A DNA stretch of 64,000 nucleotides from CAWBOY01 sp963790585 (GTDB lineage: Bacteria > Planctomycetota > Planctomycetia > Gemmatales > Gemmataceae). Positions within the stretch are counted from its first letter, which is position 1; every line of letters begins with the position of its first letter. The DNA is taken from NCBI GenBank assembly GCA_963790585.1, contig CAWBOY010000004.1, forward strand, positions 806,001-870,000, written 5' to 3'. Position numbers and translations under genes: made by a program. Below, one piece after another: positions 17,801 through 27,005 of this stretch. Below the pieces are notes generated by a model. The model had not been told where the DNA came from and did no database searches. It saw only the letters and a program-made list of their open reading frames with translations.

Positions 17801-19121
17801 ATAGCGGCGCACGCACCGTCATGGCAAGCGGACGCGCAGTTTATGACGGGCAAGGAAATAAACTAGGAGCCGTCGTATCGGTGACCGACATCACCGAACG
17901 CAAGCGAGCTGAAATGGGATTGCTGAAGGCTCATGAAGAATTAGAACGGCGAGTGGCGTTACGCACGGCAGAGTTGGCTTTAGCCAAAGATTCCGCTGAA
18001 AGCGCCAACAGGGCCAAGAGCGAGTTCTTCTCTCGTATGAGTCATGAACTGCGCACCCCCTTAAACGTTATCTTAGGATTTGGACAATTGCTGGAAATGG
18101 ATCGCCTAACCGTCCCCCAGCGCGAGAGCACAGAGCAGATCGTAAGGGGCGGCCGGCACCTGCTCGCACTGATTAATGAAGTCCTCGATATCGCCCGTAT
18201 TGAGTCAGGCAAGGCTACAGAGTTATCTCCAGAGGAAATAGATGTCGATGCAGGTACTGAGCGATGTTCTGGGGATGATCCAACCTCTTGCGAATCAGGC
18301 CCAATTGATCCTTTTGCCATTACCGGGTAGCTGCAAAAGGGCAGTATTAGCGGACCAGCAGCGACTCAAGCAAGTTTTGTTGAATCTTCTGTCTAATGCC
18401 ATCAAATACAACCACGTGGGGGGCACGGTTGGGCTTTCCTGTGCGGTGAAGGCAGACTCGATGTTGCGAATCAGCGTGACGGACAGCGGCCCCGGCATTC
18501 CAACGGAAAAAATGCACCGGTTGTTCGTCGCTTTCGATCGCCTCGAAGCCGAACAGCGAGGAGTCGAGGGCACCGGACTCGGGTTAACTCTCTCAAAGGG
18601 ATTGATGGAGGCTATGCATGGGAAGATGGGAGTGGAGAGTAAGGTCGGCCAGGGGAGCACCTTCTGGCTTGAACTGCCCCTGATGGAGAAGGCGAGCGAA
18701 ATTATAGATCCTGATGGTGCGCCCCATATTCAAGAGGGCAGTGCTGGCACAGTTCTTTACATCGAAGATAACCCCGCTAACTTCCGATTAGTTGAGCGCA
18801 TCCTCGAACATCGTCCGGGGATACGCCTCCTCTCTGCCATCCAGGGGGGGCTCGGATTCGACTTGGCCCGAGAACATCACCCTGATCTCATCTTCCTCGA
18901 TCTCCATTTACCGGACATTCAGGGCGAGGAGGTATTGCGACGATTGCGGGCTGATGCAGTAACATGCGATATTCCGGTGATCATTCTGAGTGCTGATGCC
19001 ACCAAGCGACAGTTTGAACGGCTGATGGTTGCCGGGGCGAACCACTATTTGGCCAAACCTGTTCAGGTTCAGGAATTTCTCCAGCTACTTGATCAGAATT
19101 TGGCCAACAGAAGGCGCGTAA
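14829..19121 (+). CDS. Hybrid sensor histidine kinase (GAF-PAS-PAS-GAF-PAS-PAS-PAS-HisKA-HATPase-REC), frameshifted as read
   Basis: Three frames tile one gene: 14829-15521 (GAF), 15400-18330 (PAS, PAS, GAF, three PAS, coiled coil, HisKA with MSHELRTPLNVILGFGQLLE, His codon at 18043) and 18242 onward (HATPase N-box LLNLLSNAIKYN, DSGPGIP, GTGLGLTLSKGL; then REC with IFLDLHLPD and LAKPVQ). Joins near 15385 and 18240 each need one base. The third frame reads on to 19333, but a third single-base shift near 19100 would end it at TAA 19119-19121, just before the next ATG. It is a cytoplasmic multi-input kinase probably phosphorylating its own REC and the adjacent HD-GYP regulator. Confidence 0.82.
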
Positions 19122-19124
19122 GAC

Positions 19125-20195
19125 ATGGAAGAAAATCTTGTGACTCACGGTCGTGTGCTTATTGTCGACGACCAGCCGCCGAATGTCCTGTTACTGACGA
19201 TGATGCTGCAGAATGCCGGATACACAGACCTGCGATCGACAACCGACCCGCATGCGGTCCTGGCAATTTTCGCCGAGTTCAAGCCAGACATCCTGCTGCT
19301 GGATCTCCACATGCCGGGCATGACCGGATTTGAGGTGATGGACCAGTTGAAAAGCGTTATAGGCAAGGAATGCTTCTTTCCCATCCTGGTATTGACAGCT
19401 GATATGTCGGCAGTGATGAAACAACAAGCGTTGGAGTCTGGAGCTAAGGATTTCTTGACGAAGCCTTTTGATGTATCGGAGGTTCTTCAGCGAATCAAGA
19501 ACCTCTTAGAAACTCGGTTCCTCCACTTGCAATTGCAGGACCAGAACCAGGCCCTTGAGATCAAGGTACAAGAGCGAACAAGCGACCTGGAAGGGGCGCG
19601 AATCGAGATTCTGGAGCGATTATCTTTGGCAGCCGAATTTCGCGACGACAACACTGGCCAGCATACTCAGCGTGTTGGCTGCGTGTCAGCCATTCTGGCC
19701 AAAGCACTAGGCCTTGGTGACGAATTTGTAAAATTGATCCAGCTCGCGGCTCCTCTCCATGATGTGGGAAAAATCGGCATTGCCGACGCTCTTCTTCTAA
19801 AGCCAGGGAAACTGTCTCCGGAGGAGTTCCACCTCATGACTACCCACGTCATTATTGGAGGACAGATTCTATCCGGCAGCCAATCGGCTCTGCTCCAACT
19901 GGCCGAGCAGATCGCGCTAACCCACCATGAGTGCTGGGACGGAAGCGGCTATCCACTGGGCCGGAAAGGGGAAGAAATCCCTGTGGCGGGCAGGATTGTG
20001 AGCGTCGCAGATGTGTTCGATGCGTTGACGCACGAAAGGCCCTACAAAAAAGCTTGGACCGAGGAGGATACCGCTGTTGAAATCGAGCGACTTAGTGGAA
20101 GCAAATTCGACCCAAAAGTCGTTGATATATTTTTACAATTGCTTCGGGAAGGACGCCTGAAACAAGATGTTTCAACACCGGCACCTGCCTTGTAA
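19125..20195 (+). CDS. Response regulator with HD-GYP domain (c-di-GMP phosphodiesterase)
   Basis: The 356-residue RpfG-like protein has REC at residues 8-125 (VLIVDDQPPN, phospho-Asp in ILLLDLHMPGMTG, K in FLTKPF), a coiled-coil linker, then HD-GYP at about 160-340 with EFRDDNTGQHTQRVG, APLHDVGKIGI (HD), LTHHECWDGSGYPLGRKGE (GYP) and VADVFDALTHERPYK. It is expected to hydrolyse c-di-GMP on phosphorylation. It starts 4 bases after the presumed kinase stop, so the pair is probably a cognate two-component system. Confidence 0.92.
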   Translation: MEENLVTHGRVLIVDDQPPNVLLLTMMLQNAGYTDLRSTTDPHAVLAIFAEFKPDILLLDLHMPGMTGFEVMDQLKSVIGKECFFPILVLTADMSAVMKQQALESGAKDFLTKPFDVSEVLQRIKNLLETRFLHLQLQDQNQALEIKVQERTSDLEGARIEILERLSLAAEFRDDNTGQHTQRVGCVSAILAKALGLGDEFVKLIQLAAPLHDVGKIGIADALLLKPGKLSPEEFHLMTTHVIIGGQILSGSQSALLQLAEQIALTHHECWDGSGYPLGRKGEEIPVAGRIVSVADVFDALTHERPYKKAWTEEDTAVEIERLSGSKFDPKVVDIFLQLLREGRLKQDVSTPAPAL

Positions 20196-20318
20196 CTAAG
20201 CGGAAATCGTGATTCATTCCAGGAAAGTAATCTCCGTAATGATATCGATGCACATGCACTCAATTAATGAATAATGCGGCAATACGAAAAGAGTGATTCT
20301 AATTACAGGAATTAAAAG

Positions 20319-21041
20319 ATGGAATTCACACGAATTGAATTGTTCAATCTCATGAATCAAACACAACCTCTTTGGTTACTTGGGGCAGATTTCAGCAAAG
20401 GAAATCTGCGGAGTGGCAATTTTTGCAATGCAAATCTTCAGAGTGCAAACTTAAATGACACAGACTTGAGTGGAGCGAATTTGGAAGGTGCAAATTTGAG
20501 CGGAGCCACACTAATCAATGCAAATTTGACAGGTGCAAACCTGGCGAACGGCAGATTGATAGCCACGAATCTGAATGGAGCTAATCTGTCCGGGTCAAAC
20601 TTAAATAAGGCGATACTGACCAAGGCCATTCTCAACAAGGCCGTTTTGAATTCGGCAAATCTTGATGGTGTTGACTTGACGGAAGCAGATCTCCAGTGGG
20701 CTGACCTCCGCGGTACAAGCCTAAACAAGTCCGATATGATCGGCGTCAATCTACATGGAGCCGATTTGAGTGAGGCGAAGCTCATAGGATCAAATTTGAA
20801 AAAGGCCAACTTTACCATGTCTAAACTTCGCTGCACAGATATGACCGGTGCAGACCTTAGCGAGGCTAATCTAAAAGAAGGAGAATTGACTGGAGCCAAT
20901 CTCACAGGCGCCGATTTGCATTACGCCAATCTTGAGGGTGTTAATTTGGAGTCCGTTACTCTTAGGAAAGCAGACCTTACAAAAACTCGACTTAGTCTGG
21001 AGCAAAGGAATATTGCCAAAACCCAAAGGGCAATTATGTAA
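20319..21041 (+). CDS. Pentapeptide-repeat protein
   Basis: The 240-residue protein consists almost wholly of A(D/N)LXX repeats (for example ANLQSANLNDTDLSGANLEG) predicted to form a right-handed quadrilateral beta-helix. The N-terminal 25 residues (MEFTRIELFNLMNQTQPLWL) are non-repetitive. Codon use is AT-richer than neighbouring genes, hinting at transfer. Such proteins can mimic DNA or serve as scaffolds; the role here is unknown. It lies between the opposing c-di-GMP enzymes. Confidence 0.9.
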   Translation: MEFTRIELFNLMNQTQPLWLLGADFSKGNLRSGNFCNANLQSANLNDTDLSGANLEGANLSGATLINANLTGANLANGRLIATNLNGANLSGSNLNKAILTKAILNKAVLNSANLDGVDLTEADLQWADLRGTSLNKSDMIGVNLHGADLSEAKLIGSNLKKANFTMSKLRCTDMTGADLSEANLKEGELTGANLTGADLHYANLEGVNLESVTLRKADLTKTRLSLEQRNIAKTQRAIM

Positions 21042-21528
21042 ATAACCCATTTCCTTTTACTAACACCTTTGCCTATGGTTTCAGAGTCTATCATCCATTA
21101 GAATATGCTCGGGCTGGAAGCGTCAGCAACAAATCGCTAGCCGACGTTGGGTCGCCCGGACGGATCCCTGGTTTACCATGATGTTCGCCTACGGAAAGTC
21201 AGTCGAAATCGCGGGAATGGAATAGCGGAGGCAGTGTCCAATCCGTCATCGTCGCCTTGGCCTGCCAATGGCTCATAAAATTTTGGGGAAGAGGAGAATA
21301 GAGCGCAATCTGATTCGACTGAAGTCTGCCGAGTGCTGCGTTCATAGATAGAATTGCTTAATTTAAAAAAGTCCTGTCATGAATCCTCCCGGCGTCGCCC
21401 AATCATCGAAAGAAAAGCATGACAGGACAAAGTTATATGTTATCGCGATGATGCGTGGAGTCAAGATAAAATCCGAGGTAATTATTTTTGGTCTCTAGTG
21501 CCAAAGAATTTTCTGCATCGCCTACCTT
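21042..21528. other. Gene-free interval with an 11-bp inverted repeat
   Basis: No gene is recognised. GTCCTGTCATG at 21371-21381 is repeated inverted as CATGACAGGAC at 21418-21428, just 36 bases apart. This resembles paired transposon ends or a hairpin operator. The interval separates convergent genes. Confidence 0.5.
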
Positions 21529-22433
21529 CTAATTCATCAGAAGCACAACTCGATTGCGTCCTTCTCGTTTCGCCTGGTAGAGAGCATGGTCGGCGACCTG
21601 AAGCATTGCAGTTGCTGGTTGAATCTTTTCTGATCCGGTTGCAGTCGCGCCAGACTGATAGTGACCGAAATCGCACCCATTTCGGTCGAAACGGGCGTCG
21701 CTGCCACACTTTGCCGTAATCGTTCAGCGACTTTTAGGACATTCGGAGCCTGGCACTCAGGAAGCACGACTAAAAACTCCTCCCCACCATATCGCCCTAG
21801 GGAGTCATAACGTCCCAGAGCATCAGAATTCCGAAGAGCCTTGTTCATACGCCTTACCGTCTCTTGCAGCACAGCATCTCCAATCAGATGTCCGAAGTCG
21901 TCATTTACGCGCTTGAAGTGATCTACATCTATGAGAATCATTCCTACCGAGCTACCTCCCCGTTCCGCGCGATACAGATCGCGCTGTAGCAGATCAATGA
22001 TAGCACCTCGATTCCATGCCCCGGTCAAAGCGTCTCGAGTGGCTTGAATCCTGAGTGCCTCTTGCATCTCGAGAATTCTTTGTCCAGCACGCAATCGGAC
22101 TCTCAACTCTTCTGCGTCGAATGGTTTTCTGACATAATCATCCGCGCCGGCTTCCATGCCCGCGACAACATCCATATCATCCTTGGAAGTCAATAATATA
22201 ATGTAAACATAGTTACGTCTTTTCGAATATCGAATTTTCTTGCATAGCTCGATCCCGTCTAATCCTGGCATCTTCCAATCGAGGATTGCCATCTGAGATG
22301 CATCTTCCTGCTGGAGAAGGTCCCAGGCCAATCTTCCATCGTTGGCAGCGAGGACGGTGTAACCCCACTTGCTCAGCATTAGTTCAAGGCCGCGCCTAGA
22401 AACACTTTCGTCCTCGACTAACAAGATTTTCAT
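21529..22433 (-). CDS. Response regulator with GGDEF domain (diguanylate cyclase), frameshifted near 3' end
   Basis: REC (MKILLVEDESVSRRGLELML; phospho-Asp in MAILDWKMPGLDG; YVRKPFD) is followed by GGDEF (ATRDALTGAWNRGAI, ILIDVDHFKRVNDDFGH, active site RYGGEEFLVVLPE). The raw frame ends wrongly at 21537. Inserting one G near 21653 restores SVTISLGATATG..ADHALYQAKREGRNRVVLL and a TAG at 21529. The E in the second position (GGEEF) is an active variant. It makes c-di-GMP and opposes the nearby HD-GYP protein. Confidence 0.88.
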
Positions 22434-22461
22434 GCCATTCTCACCCTTCGACTCGCGCGGA

Positions 22462-22595
22462 TATCCCCGACGATCTAAAGCTGTTCTTCGAGGTCAAAGT
22501 ACCTCAGCTGGGTCTGCCTCATTCGCACGTTCCTGGCCGGCATGAAGGACCGCGGCTGGGGACGATTCGTGATCATCTGTAGCGAGTAGCCGCAT
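22462..22595 (+). pseudogene. Short-chain dehydrogenase remnant
   Basis: With one shift, this stretch translates to DDLKLFFEVKV..LIRTFLAGMKDRGWGRFVIICSE followed by a stop. This matches the SDR segment around the FEVNV..LPGMKxRxWGRIVxISSE region. Nothing on either side continues the fold, so it is a decayed fragment. The rest of 22434-22909 shows nothing assignable. Confidence 0.5.
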
Positions 22596-22909
22596 CTAGG
22601 ATCCGGTCGCGATGATTCGCTCCTGTGCGACTCAAACTGCGTCCAGCCGTGTCAGGTTGTTTCCCGAACTGTGGGCAGGCACGGGCGTAATAGTGAACGC
22701 CGTCCTTCTCAGCCGTCTCACTTTGCTACGGTCGCCCAGTTCGGAGGATGCGAGTCGTCCGCAGAGTTCGAGAAAGAGTTCTACTCGACTGTGCGACCGG
22801 CCTCGAGCCTCATGCGGTTCACTACCACTGCGGACGTTGCCAGCCTAGTGACCATGAATTGTTTCACCCCATCTGGCACAAAACAGCCTCAGTCGTTAGC
22901 AACAGGCTC

Positions 22910-23450
22910 TTACGCTTGAAACGGTAACGTTTGCTGCCGCAACTCCAAGTTCCTTTCACGACGTTGGTGCCGCGCCTCGGCCAGTTTGCGACGCCTCTCG
23001 GCGAACCTTTCCTCCGGGTTGCCGCGGCAGTAATCCTTCGGTGCCAGGTATCCCAAGGCACTGTGCAATCGTTCGTCCTAGTAAGGCTTCACTACCCGTC
23101 CAAACACTTTCTCCGCTCCCAGCTAGTTCTCCAACTCTTCCCCATCCAACTCCTCCCGAAGCGTCCGATGCAACCGCTCGATCAATCCATTTTCCTCGGG
23201 GCAATGCGGCTTGATTCAATGATGCCCCAGGCCATTCTCCGTCAGCACTACCTTGAACTCCTTGGAGATGTACCCACTGCCATTGTCCGAACGTATCTCC
23301 GGCTTCGTCACCGGAAGGCCATCCTCCCCCTTCGGCAACGTGTCGATCGCCTTTTGGGCTGCCGTGCCGATGTGATGCCATCCATCTCCGTCGTGATCTC
23401 GTGCTGCACCACGTACCGCAAATAATCGCTCACATCTTCCCTATCGCTCG
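22910..23450 (-). pseudogene. DDE integrase-core (rve) transposase remnant
   Basis: Minus-strand translation gives KPEIRSDNGSGYISKEFKVV, IKPHCPEENGLIERLHRTLR, ERLHSALGYLAPKDYCRGNP and a basic tail ending NLELRQQTLPFQA. These are the D and E parts of an IS3/IS481-like catalytic core. Three in-frame stops (after GLGHH, after ELEN, and within the KPY.DERLHS block) and a frameshift near 23380 disable it. The 5' half is missing. Confidence 0.85.
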
Positions 23451-23547
23451 TGTGAAAATTTACCTTAATCGAGACGAATGAGGCAGTCAAACGAATTCAT
23501 CGTCCGATTCTCCCTGAACACAAGATCGAGTTGATGCCGCCCGTCCC

Positions 23548-24360
23548 AAAACGAGACATGGTCGCCTTCCCCCGTTACGCCCTCCTTCTCACGACGTTTG
23601 CGCCGGTCGCGTCCAAAGGCCGTCTCCCATAAACGACTCGAGGCCCCCGCAACGGAGGCCTCGTTTGATCCCTCGCTATCCCACGCCATCACGGCGTCGC
23701 TACGCCACCGGCTGGAACGCTGCCATCCGCAGGGCTATGTTCCCCTCCCGCACCATCGCCCTTGAGCTGCCCCAACCGCTTCGTATATGCAATCCGGACG
23801 CGAGCCAAGTCGACCGCTGCCAGCAGACTCTTGACCTGCGGCGTCAGCTCCTTGCCAAGGCGTTCGAGAATAGCAACTGTTTCAGCTTCCTTAAATCGCA
23901 GCGCGTAGGTCGATGCCAAGTCAGCCGATTGCTGCAAGCGCAGCGTTTCCTGGCGTAGGATCGCCTCGGCATCCTGCTGGCCGACCTCATCATCCGTTGG
24001 CGCTGCCGCCTGTTTCAAACCGAGCAACGGCAGAAGGGGTTTCGCGACCTTGTCGAAATCCGGCCAAGAGATCGTCTGGCCCGCGAGGACGCCGGTGCGG
24101 TCCTTCTCGACGTGAGCTACCGGATAGGCGGGTTTGTTCTTGGCGGGCCGGTGCGATTCAAGCCGCAACAGCACATCCGGCTCGTAGGCCGTCTCTCCCT
24201 CGGCACGCATGCGAAAGCCGAGGCTCTTCAGTTCGCCGCTGGATTCATCTTCACCGTAATCGATCCCCTGCCGACCGCAGATCACGACGTGCAACGGCGG
24301 AGTCATGAAGAGATGGAGTAGCGTCTTGTGCCGCTTTTTGATCGCAGTCCTTGCATGCAT
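23548..24360 (-). pseudogene. Truncated copy of the AAA ATPase gene at 31352 with its 3' flank (R2 copy a)
   Basis: The frame 23689-24360 encodes PLHVVICGRQGIDYGEDESS.. through to the same C-terminus (AGGVATP) as the full-length ATPase, but begins at residues matching MHAWTLIKK. The Walker A and B motifs are gone, so it cannot be an active ATPase. The 3' flank 23548-23688 (AAACGAGACATGG core, GAGGCCCCCGCAACGGAGGC hairpin) matches the flank of the intact gene and R2 copy b. Upstream sequence is unrelated, consistent with a partial duplication. Confidence 0.88.
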
Positions 24361-24394
24361 GGGGTGGTGCCATCAACAGCGGACCACCGAGAGT

Positions 24395-24934
24395 TTAACC
24401 TGCTTGCCCCTGGAAGGGAAATGCGAACTGCTTTCGAAACAAGTCCGCATAGAGAAAAAGCGAGTACTTCGTCCACGCCCAGCTACTTACTCTTGAGAAG
24501 GGGTAGTTTGACGCCAAATCTGCGAAATATGCTGCCTTTAGGAGCAATTCCCGCGCATCCACGCCAACGATATCACCCGGCGGGCTGAGCATGGCCGCCA
24601 ACCCACGGGCTGGCAGCGATTGCACGTCCTCGACCCACCGTTGGATGGACTCCGGGTTGACATTGTAATCGATGTTGAAAGCGGCTCCCTCAACGTACCA
24701 TTTGACTGCTTGCAATTCCTCGACGGTAGCCGCACCCATTAGGTAGCGCTCCGCGACCTCGATCCCGCGTCTGCTATCCTCCTGCGGAAGCAATCGCCAG
24801 ATGCGGCGGCAGCACGCCAAAAGGTAGCAGTGCATTCGACGTGCGAATGTGGCGTCCTCGTCGACATGTGCTTCCCAGAGGACCGCCAGCATCGCTGGAA
24901 CATCGGTGCAGAGAAGCCACTCTTCATATGTCAT
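24395..24934 (-). CDS. Gemmata-type paralogous protein (MTxEEW family)
   Basis: The start at 24934 follows AGGGGAC, 8 bases upstream. The 179-residue protein begins MTYEEWLLCTDVPAMLAVL and contains ARRMHCYLLACCRRIWRLLP and GIEVAERYLMGAATVEELQA, the hallmark of a large Gemmataceae family of alpha-helical proteins of unknown function. The C-terminus (LFRKQFAFPF) corresponds to the usual end, so it seems full length. It is first in a same-strand run of small immunity-like genes. Confidence 0.7.
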   Translation of the reverse strand: MTYEEWLLCTDVPAMLAVLWEAHVDEDATFARRMHCYLLACCRRIWRLLPQEDSRRGIEVAERYLMGAATVEELQAVKWYVEGAAFNIDYNVNPESIQRWVEDVQSLPARGLAAMLSPPGDIVGVDARELLLKAAYFADLASNYPFSRVSSWAWTKYSLFLYADLFRKQFAFPFQGQAG

Positions 24935-25188
24935 GCGTCCCCTGTCCCGTCGATTTAATCTTGGTACTCCCCCAGGGTAAAGTGCGAAAACCACATCGGC
25001 ATTTCACCGCATCCCGACTACGGCTTGCCCGTTCGATTACATTTAGGAATGGCCAGTCTAACGCTGAACACCACCAAGTTTCACGCGGAATACGCGGAAA
25101 CCAACTTCAACAACCCCAAGACGACCGAAACTGTGACGCCGCTACCCCAAAATTAGCGCTTGGCGGCGACCCTGTCCTTGGCAATTCT

Positions 25189-25432
25189 CCCATTCTCGCT
25201 CCCGCACTCGGGAAGATCAAGATGCTCGTCCGTATCGTTGACGCGATTCGCGATGACGCCTGCTGCAGAGGCGGCGAGAACAAGACATGGTTGAATTCGC
25301 CGTAAGGCGCGACGGTTGCGTTTAATTTTGGACTGGAAGAACGACGCTGGTGATTCTTCGCGGTATGCAGGAGGCTTCCTCGGTGCGCCGATTGATTATC
25401 GAGGCCATCGATAGGTTCGGCGGCCTCGCCTT
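25189..25432. repeat. Dispersed repeat R1 (copy d) with GGTGCGCC tail
   Basis: It contains CATTCTCGCTCCCGC, GAAGATCAAGATGCTCGTCC, GCGACGGTTGCGTTTAATTT and GACGCTGGTGATTCTTCGCG. It then continues as CTCGGTGCGCCGATTGATTA up to the stop codon of the next gene at 25433. A similar tail (GGTGCGCCTATTGATGATCG) abuts the stop of the gene at 26191. Confidence 0.85.
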
Positions 25433-25915
25433 TCAATAGCCATCCTTCACGCGTGCTTGGCCTGTGAAGTATTCGCCATAAGCGCCGCGCCCTTCGAACA
25501 TACCTGGATCGAGTCCATTCGGCTCCAACCGGCGATACATGGCGCGATATTTACGGCTTCGCTCTTCCCAAATGTCGTTATCGCCAAGCAACCACGGCGA
25601 AAGATTGCTCATCAACCCAACGACGTACAAGAATTCGGCTTGACCCTGACCTACGGGCTTCATGTAATCGTAAACTTCGTTGAATACCTCGACAAGCTCC
25701 GCCGAAGGCACCCGTCGCTCGTCGAGGCCAGTAAGGTGCGGAGGTTCGATCAGCATGTACCAACAGAGGAACATCAGGTGCAGAGCGAGTTCGCGGTCAC
25801 GATCACCGCCGGTCCAACAGTCACGCAGAATCTCATATGCAGCGGCAAGCGTAGGTTTGCCATGCACGCCCACGTTGAGCTTTTCAAGTCCTAGCGCTTC
25901 CGCCGGGATCGCCAT
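25433..25915 (-). CDS. Hypothetical protein, possible immunity-type
   Basis: The start at 25915 (MAIPAEALGLEKLNVGV) follows AAGAGG; the frame is open further upstream but the extra leader is low complexity. The 160-residue, mainly helical, acidic protein contains HLMFLCWYMLIEPPHLTGLD and LSPWLLGDNDIWEERSRKYR. It resembles hypothetical proteins found among planctomycete and myxobacterial immunity-like genes, but I recognise no named family. It is flanked by R1-type repeats on its 3' side. Confidence 0.6.
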   Translation of the reverse strand: MAIPAEALGLEKLNVGVHGKPTLAAAYEILRDCWTGGDRDRELALHLMFLCWYMLIEPPHLTGLDERRVPSAELVEVFNEVYDYMKPVGQGQAEFLYVVGLMSNLSPWLLGDNDIWEERSRKYRAMYRRLEPNGLDPGMFEGRGAYGEYFTGQARVKDGY

Positions 25916-26190
25916 CGTTCGTTGCCTCTTGCTGCTGAACAAGAAAACATCGAGAACCTTGTCGGTCGGGTAGCAGGGATGACTCACGCCACCCCCGCCC
26001 CCAAGAAACCGTACGGGAAAGTTCCGCTTCATACGGCTCAAGCCTTCCCAACGTCCCTCAAAGGACGCGGCCAGTCCACGGTCGAGCCGACTCTGCGGTT
26101 CCTCAGAAACACCACGCGAAATGAAGAGAGAATTCTTCAGGATTCTGCGGTGCGCCTATTGATGATCGAGGCCATCGAAGTATTCGGCAG

Positions 26191-26586
26191 CTACATTCCG
26201 GGGAATTCCTCGACGTAGCTCGCCTCGCCAATGGCCTTCACTTCCAAACCGAGGCCGCGAATTACGACAAGATCACCATGAAGGTTACATGCTTCAAAAT
26301 GAACGGCGGTTTCCACAACGTACGGCAGCGGGATCATTCCCCGGAACTCCGCGCCTCCCGAAATGATGCCGTCGTCCAGAGTACATGGTAACTCAGGGAG
26401 TAACCCAACAACCACGCCAGCCACGAACACCAACTCCACCGGTTGGCACCATCCTGAACCGGCATCGAAGCCAGGTCGTCCGCCAGAACGGTGAACGTAT
26501 GCGGGGGCCAAACGAACGATCACGCCAACTTGAGTTAGGATGACAGCAGCTAGTTCAGAGTCGTGTATTTCGATCGCCGCATTCAC
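26191..26586 (-). CDS. Hypothetical protein, small beta-rich
   Basis: A GTG start at 26586 (MNAAIEIHDSELAAVILTQV) gives 131 residues. The frame is open further upstream, but that part translates the R1 repeat and is probably not coding. The protein alternates hydrophobic strands (IVRLAPAYVHRS, DLVVIRGLGLEVKAIGEA) and ends YVEEFPGM. Similar short proteins with an IHDSELA start and a YVEEF end occur in bacteria that carry many immunity-like genes (recollection). No function is assigned. Confidence 0.5.
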   Translation of the reverse strand: MNAAIEIHDSELAAVILTQVGVIVRLAPAYVHRSGGRPGFDAGSGWCQPVELVFVAGVVVGLLPELPCTLDDGIISGGAEFRGMIPLPYVVETAVHFEACNLHGDLVVIRGLGLEVKAIGEASYVEEFPGM

Positions 26587-26605
26587 CGGCTGTCCCCTGC
26601 CGCCG

Positions 26606-26797
26606 ACGGAATCCACACAACCTCCGGCACCCATACGGCCCGTGAACTTGAGGCGAGTCCTGATCCTGATCGCCACAGCCCCATTCTCGCTCCCGATCTC
26701 AAGAAGATCAAGACACTCGTCCGCATCGTTGACGCGATTCGCGACGCCGCCCGATTGCAGTCGCGGCGAAAACGAGACATGGTCGAATTTGGCCGTT
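26606..26797. repeat. Dispersed repeat R1 (copy e)
   Basis: It runs GGAATCCACACAACC, CCCGTGAACTTGAGGCGAGT, CCCCATTCTCGCTCCCG, AAGATCAAGACACTCGTCCG and AAAACGAGACATGGTCGAAT, in the same order as copy c. It lies 19 bases upstream of the start of the gene ending at 26191. Confidence 0.85.
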
Positions 26798-27005
26798 GAA
26801 GCCTCTTTCGCCGGACGTTGGCGCCCTTCGTAACCAGCCACGCCACGGCCCCTCGCGTGAACCGGCCTTGTGGTCCTTCCGAAATTCGCGACGACATGAT
26901 GAAGAGACTCGTCAGGGTTTCGCAGTGCGCCTATGGGCCCGTGACCGCGTTACGTCCCTCAAAGGAAATCTCTGGGGCAGCATGCTTGGCCAACCCCTCG
27001 TAGGG

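Noticed and set aside
20438..20905. Minus-strand frame opposite the pentapeptide gene
   Set aside because: Antisense of regular A(D/N)LXX codons gives an open but meaningless repeat frame.
22956..23381. Long minus-strand frame of 141 codons as a gene
   Set aside because: It is an out-of-frame shadow of the degenerate rve transposase, whose true frame shows the conserved motifs.
23465..23692. Minus-strand frame of 75 codons across R2 copy a
   Set aside because: It translates the R2 non-coding flank and terminator hairpin; no conservation between R2 copies in this frame.
25189..25432. R1 repeats as integron attC sites
   Set aside because: No convincing pair of GTTRRRY / RYYYAAC core sites and no tyrosine integrase is seen; only the array-like layout is similar.
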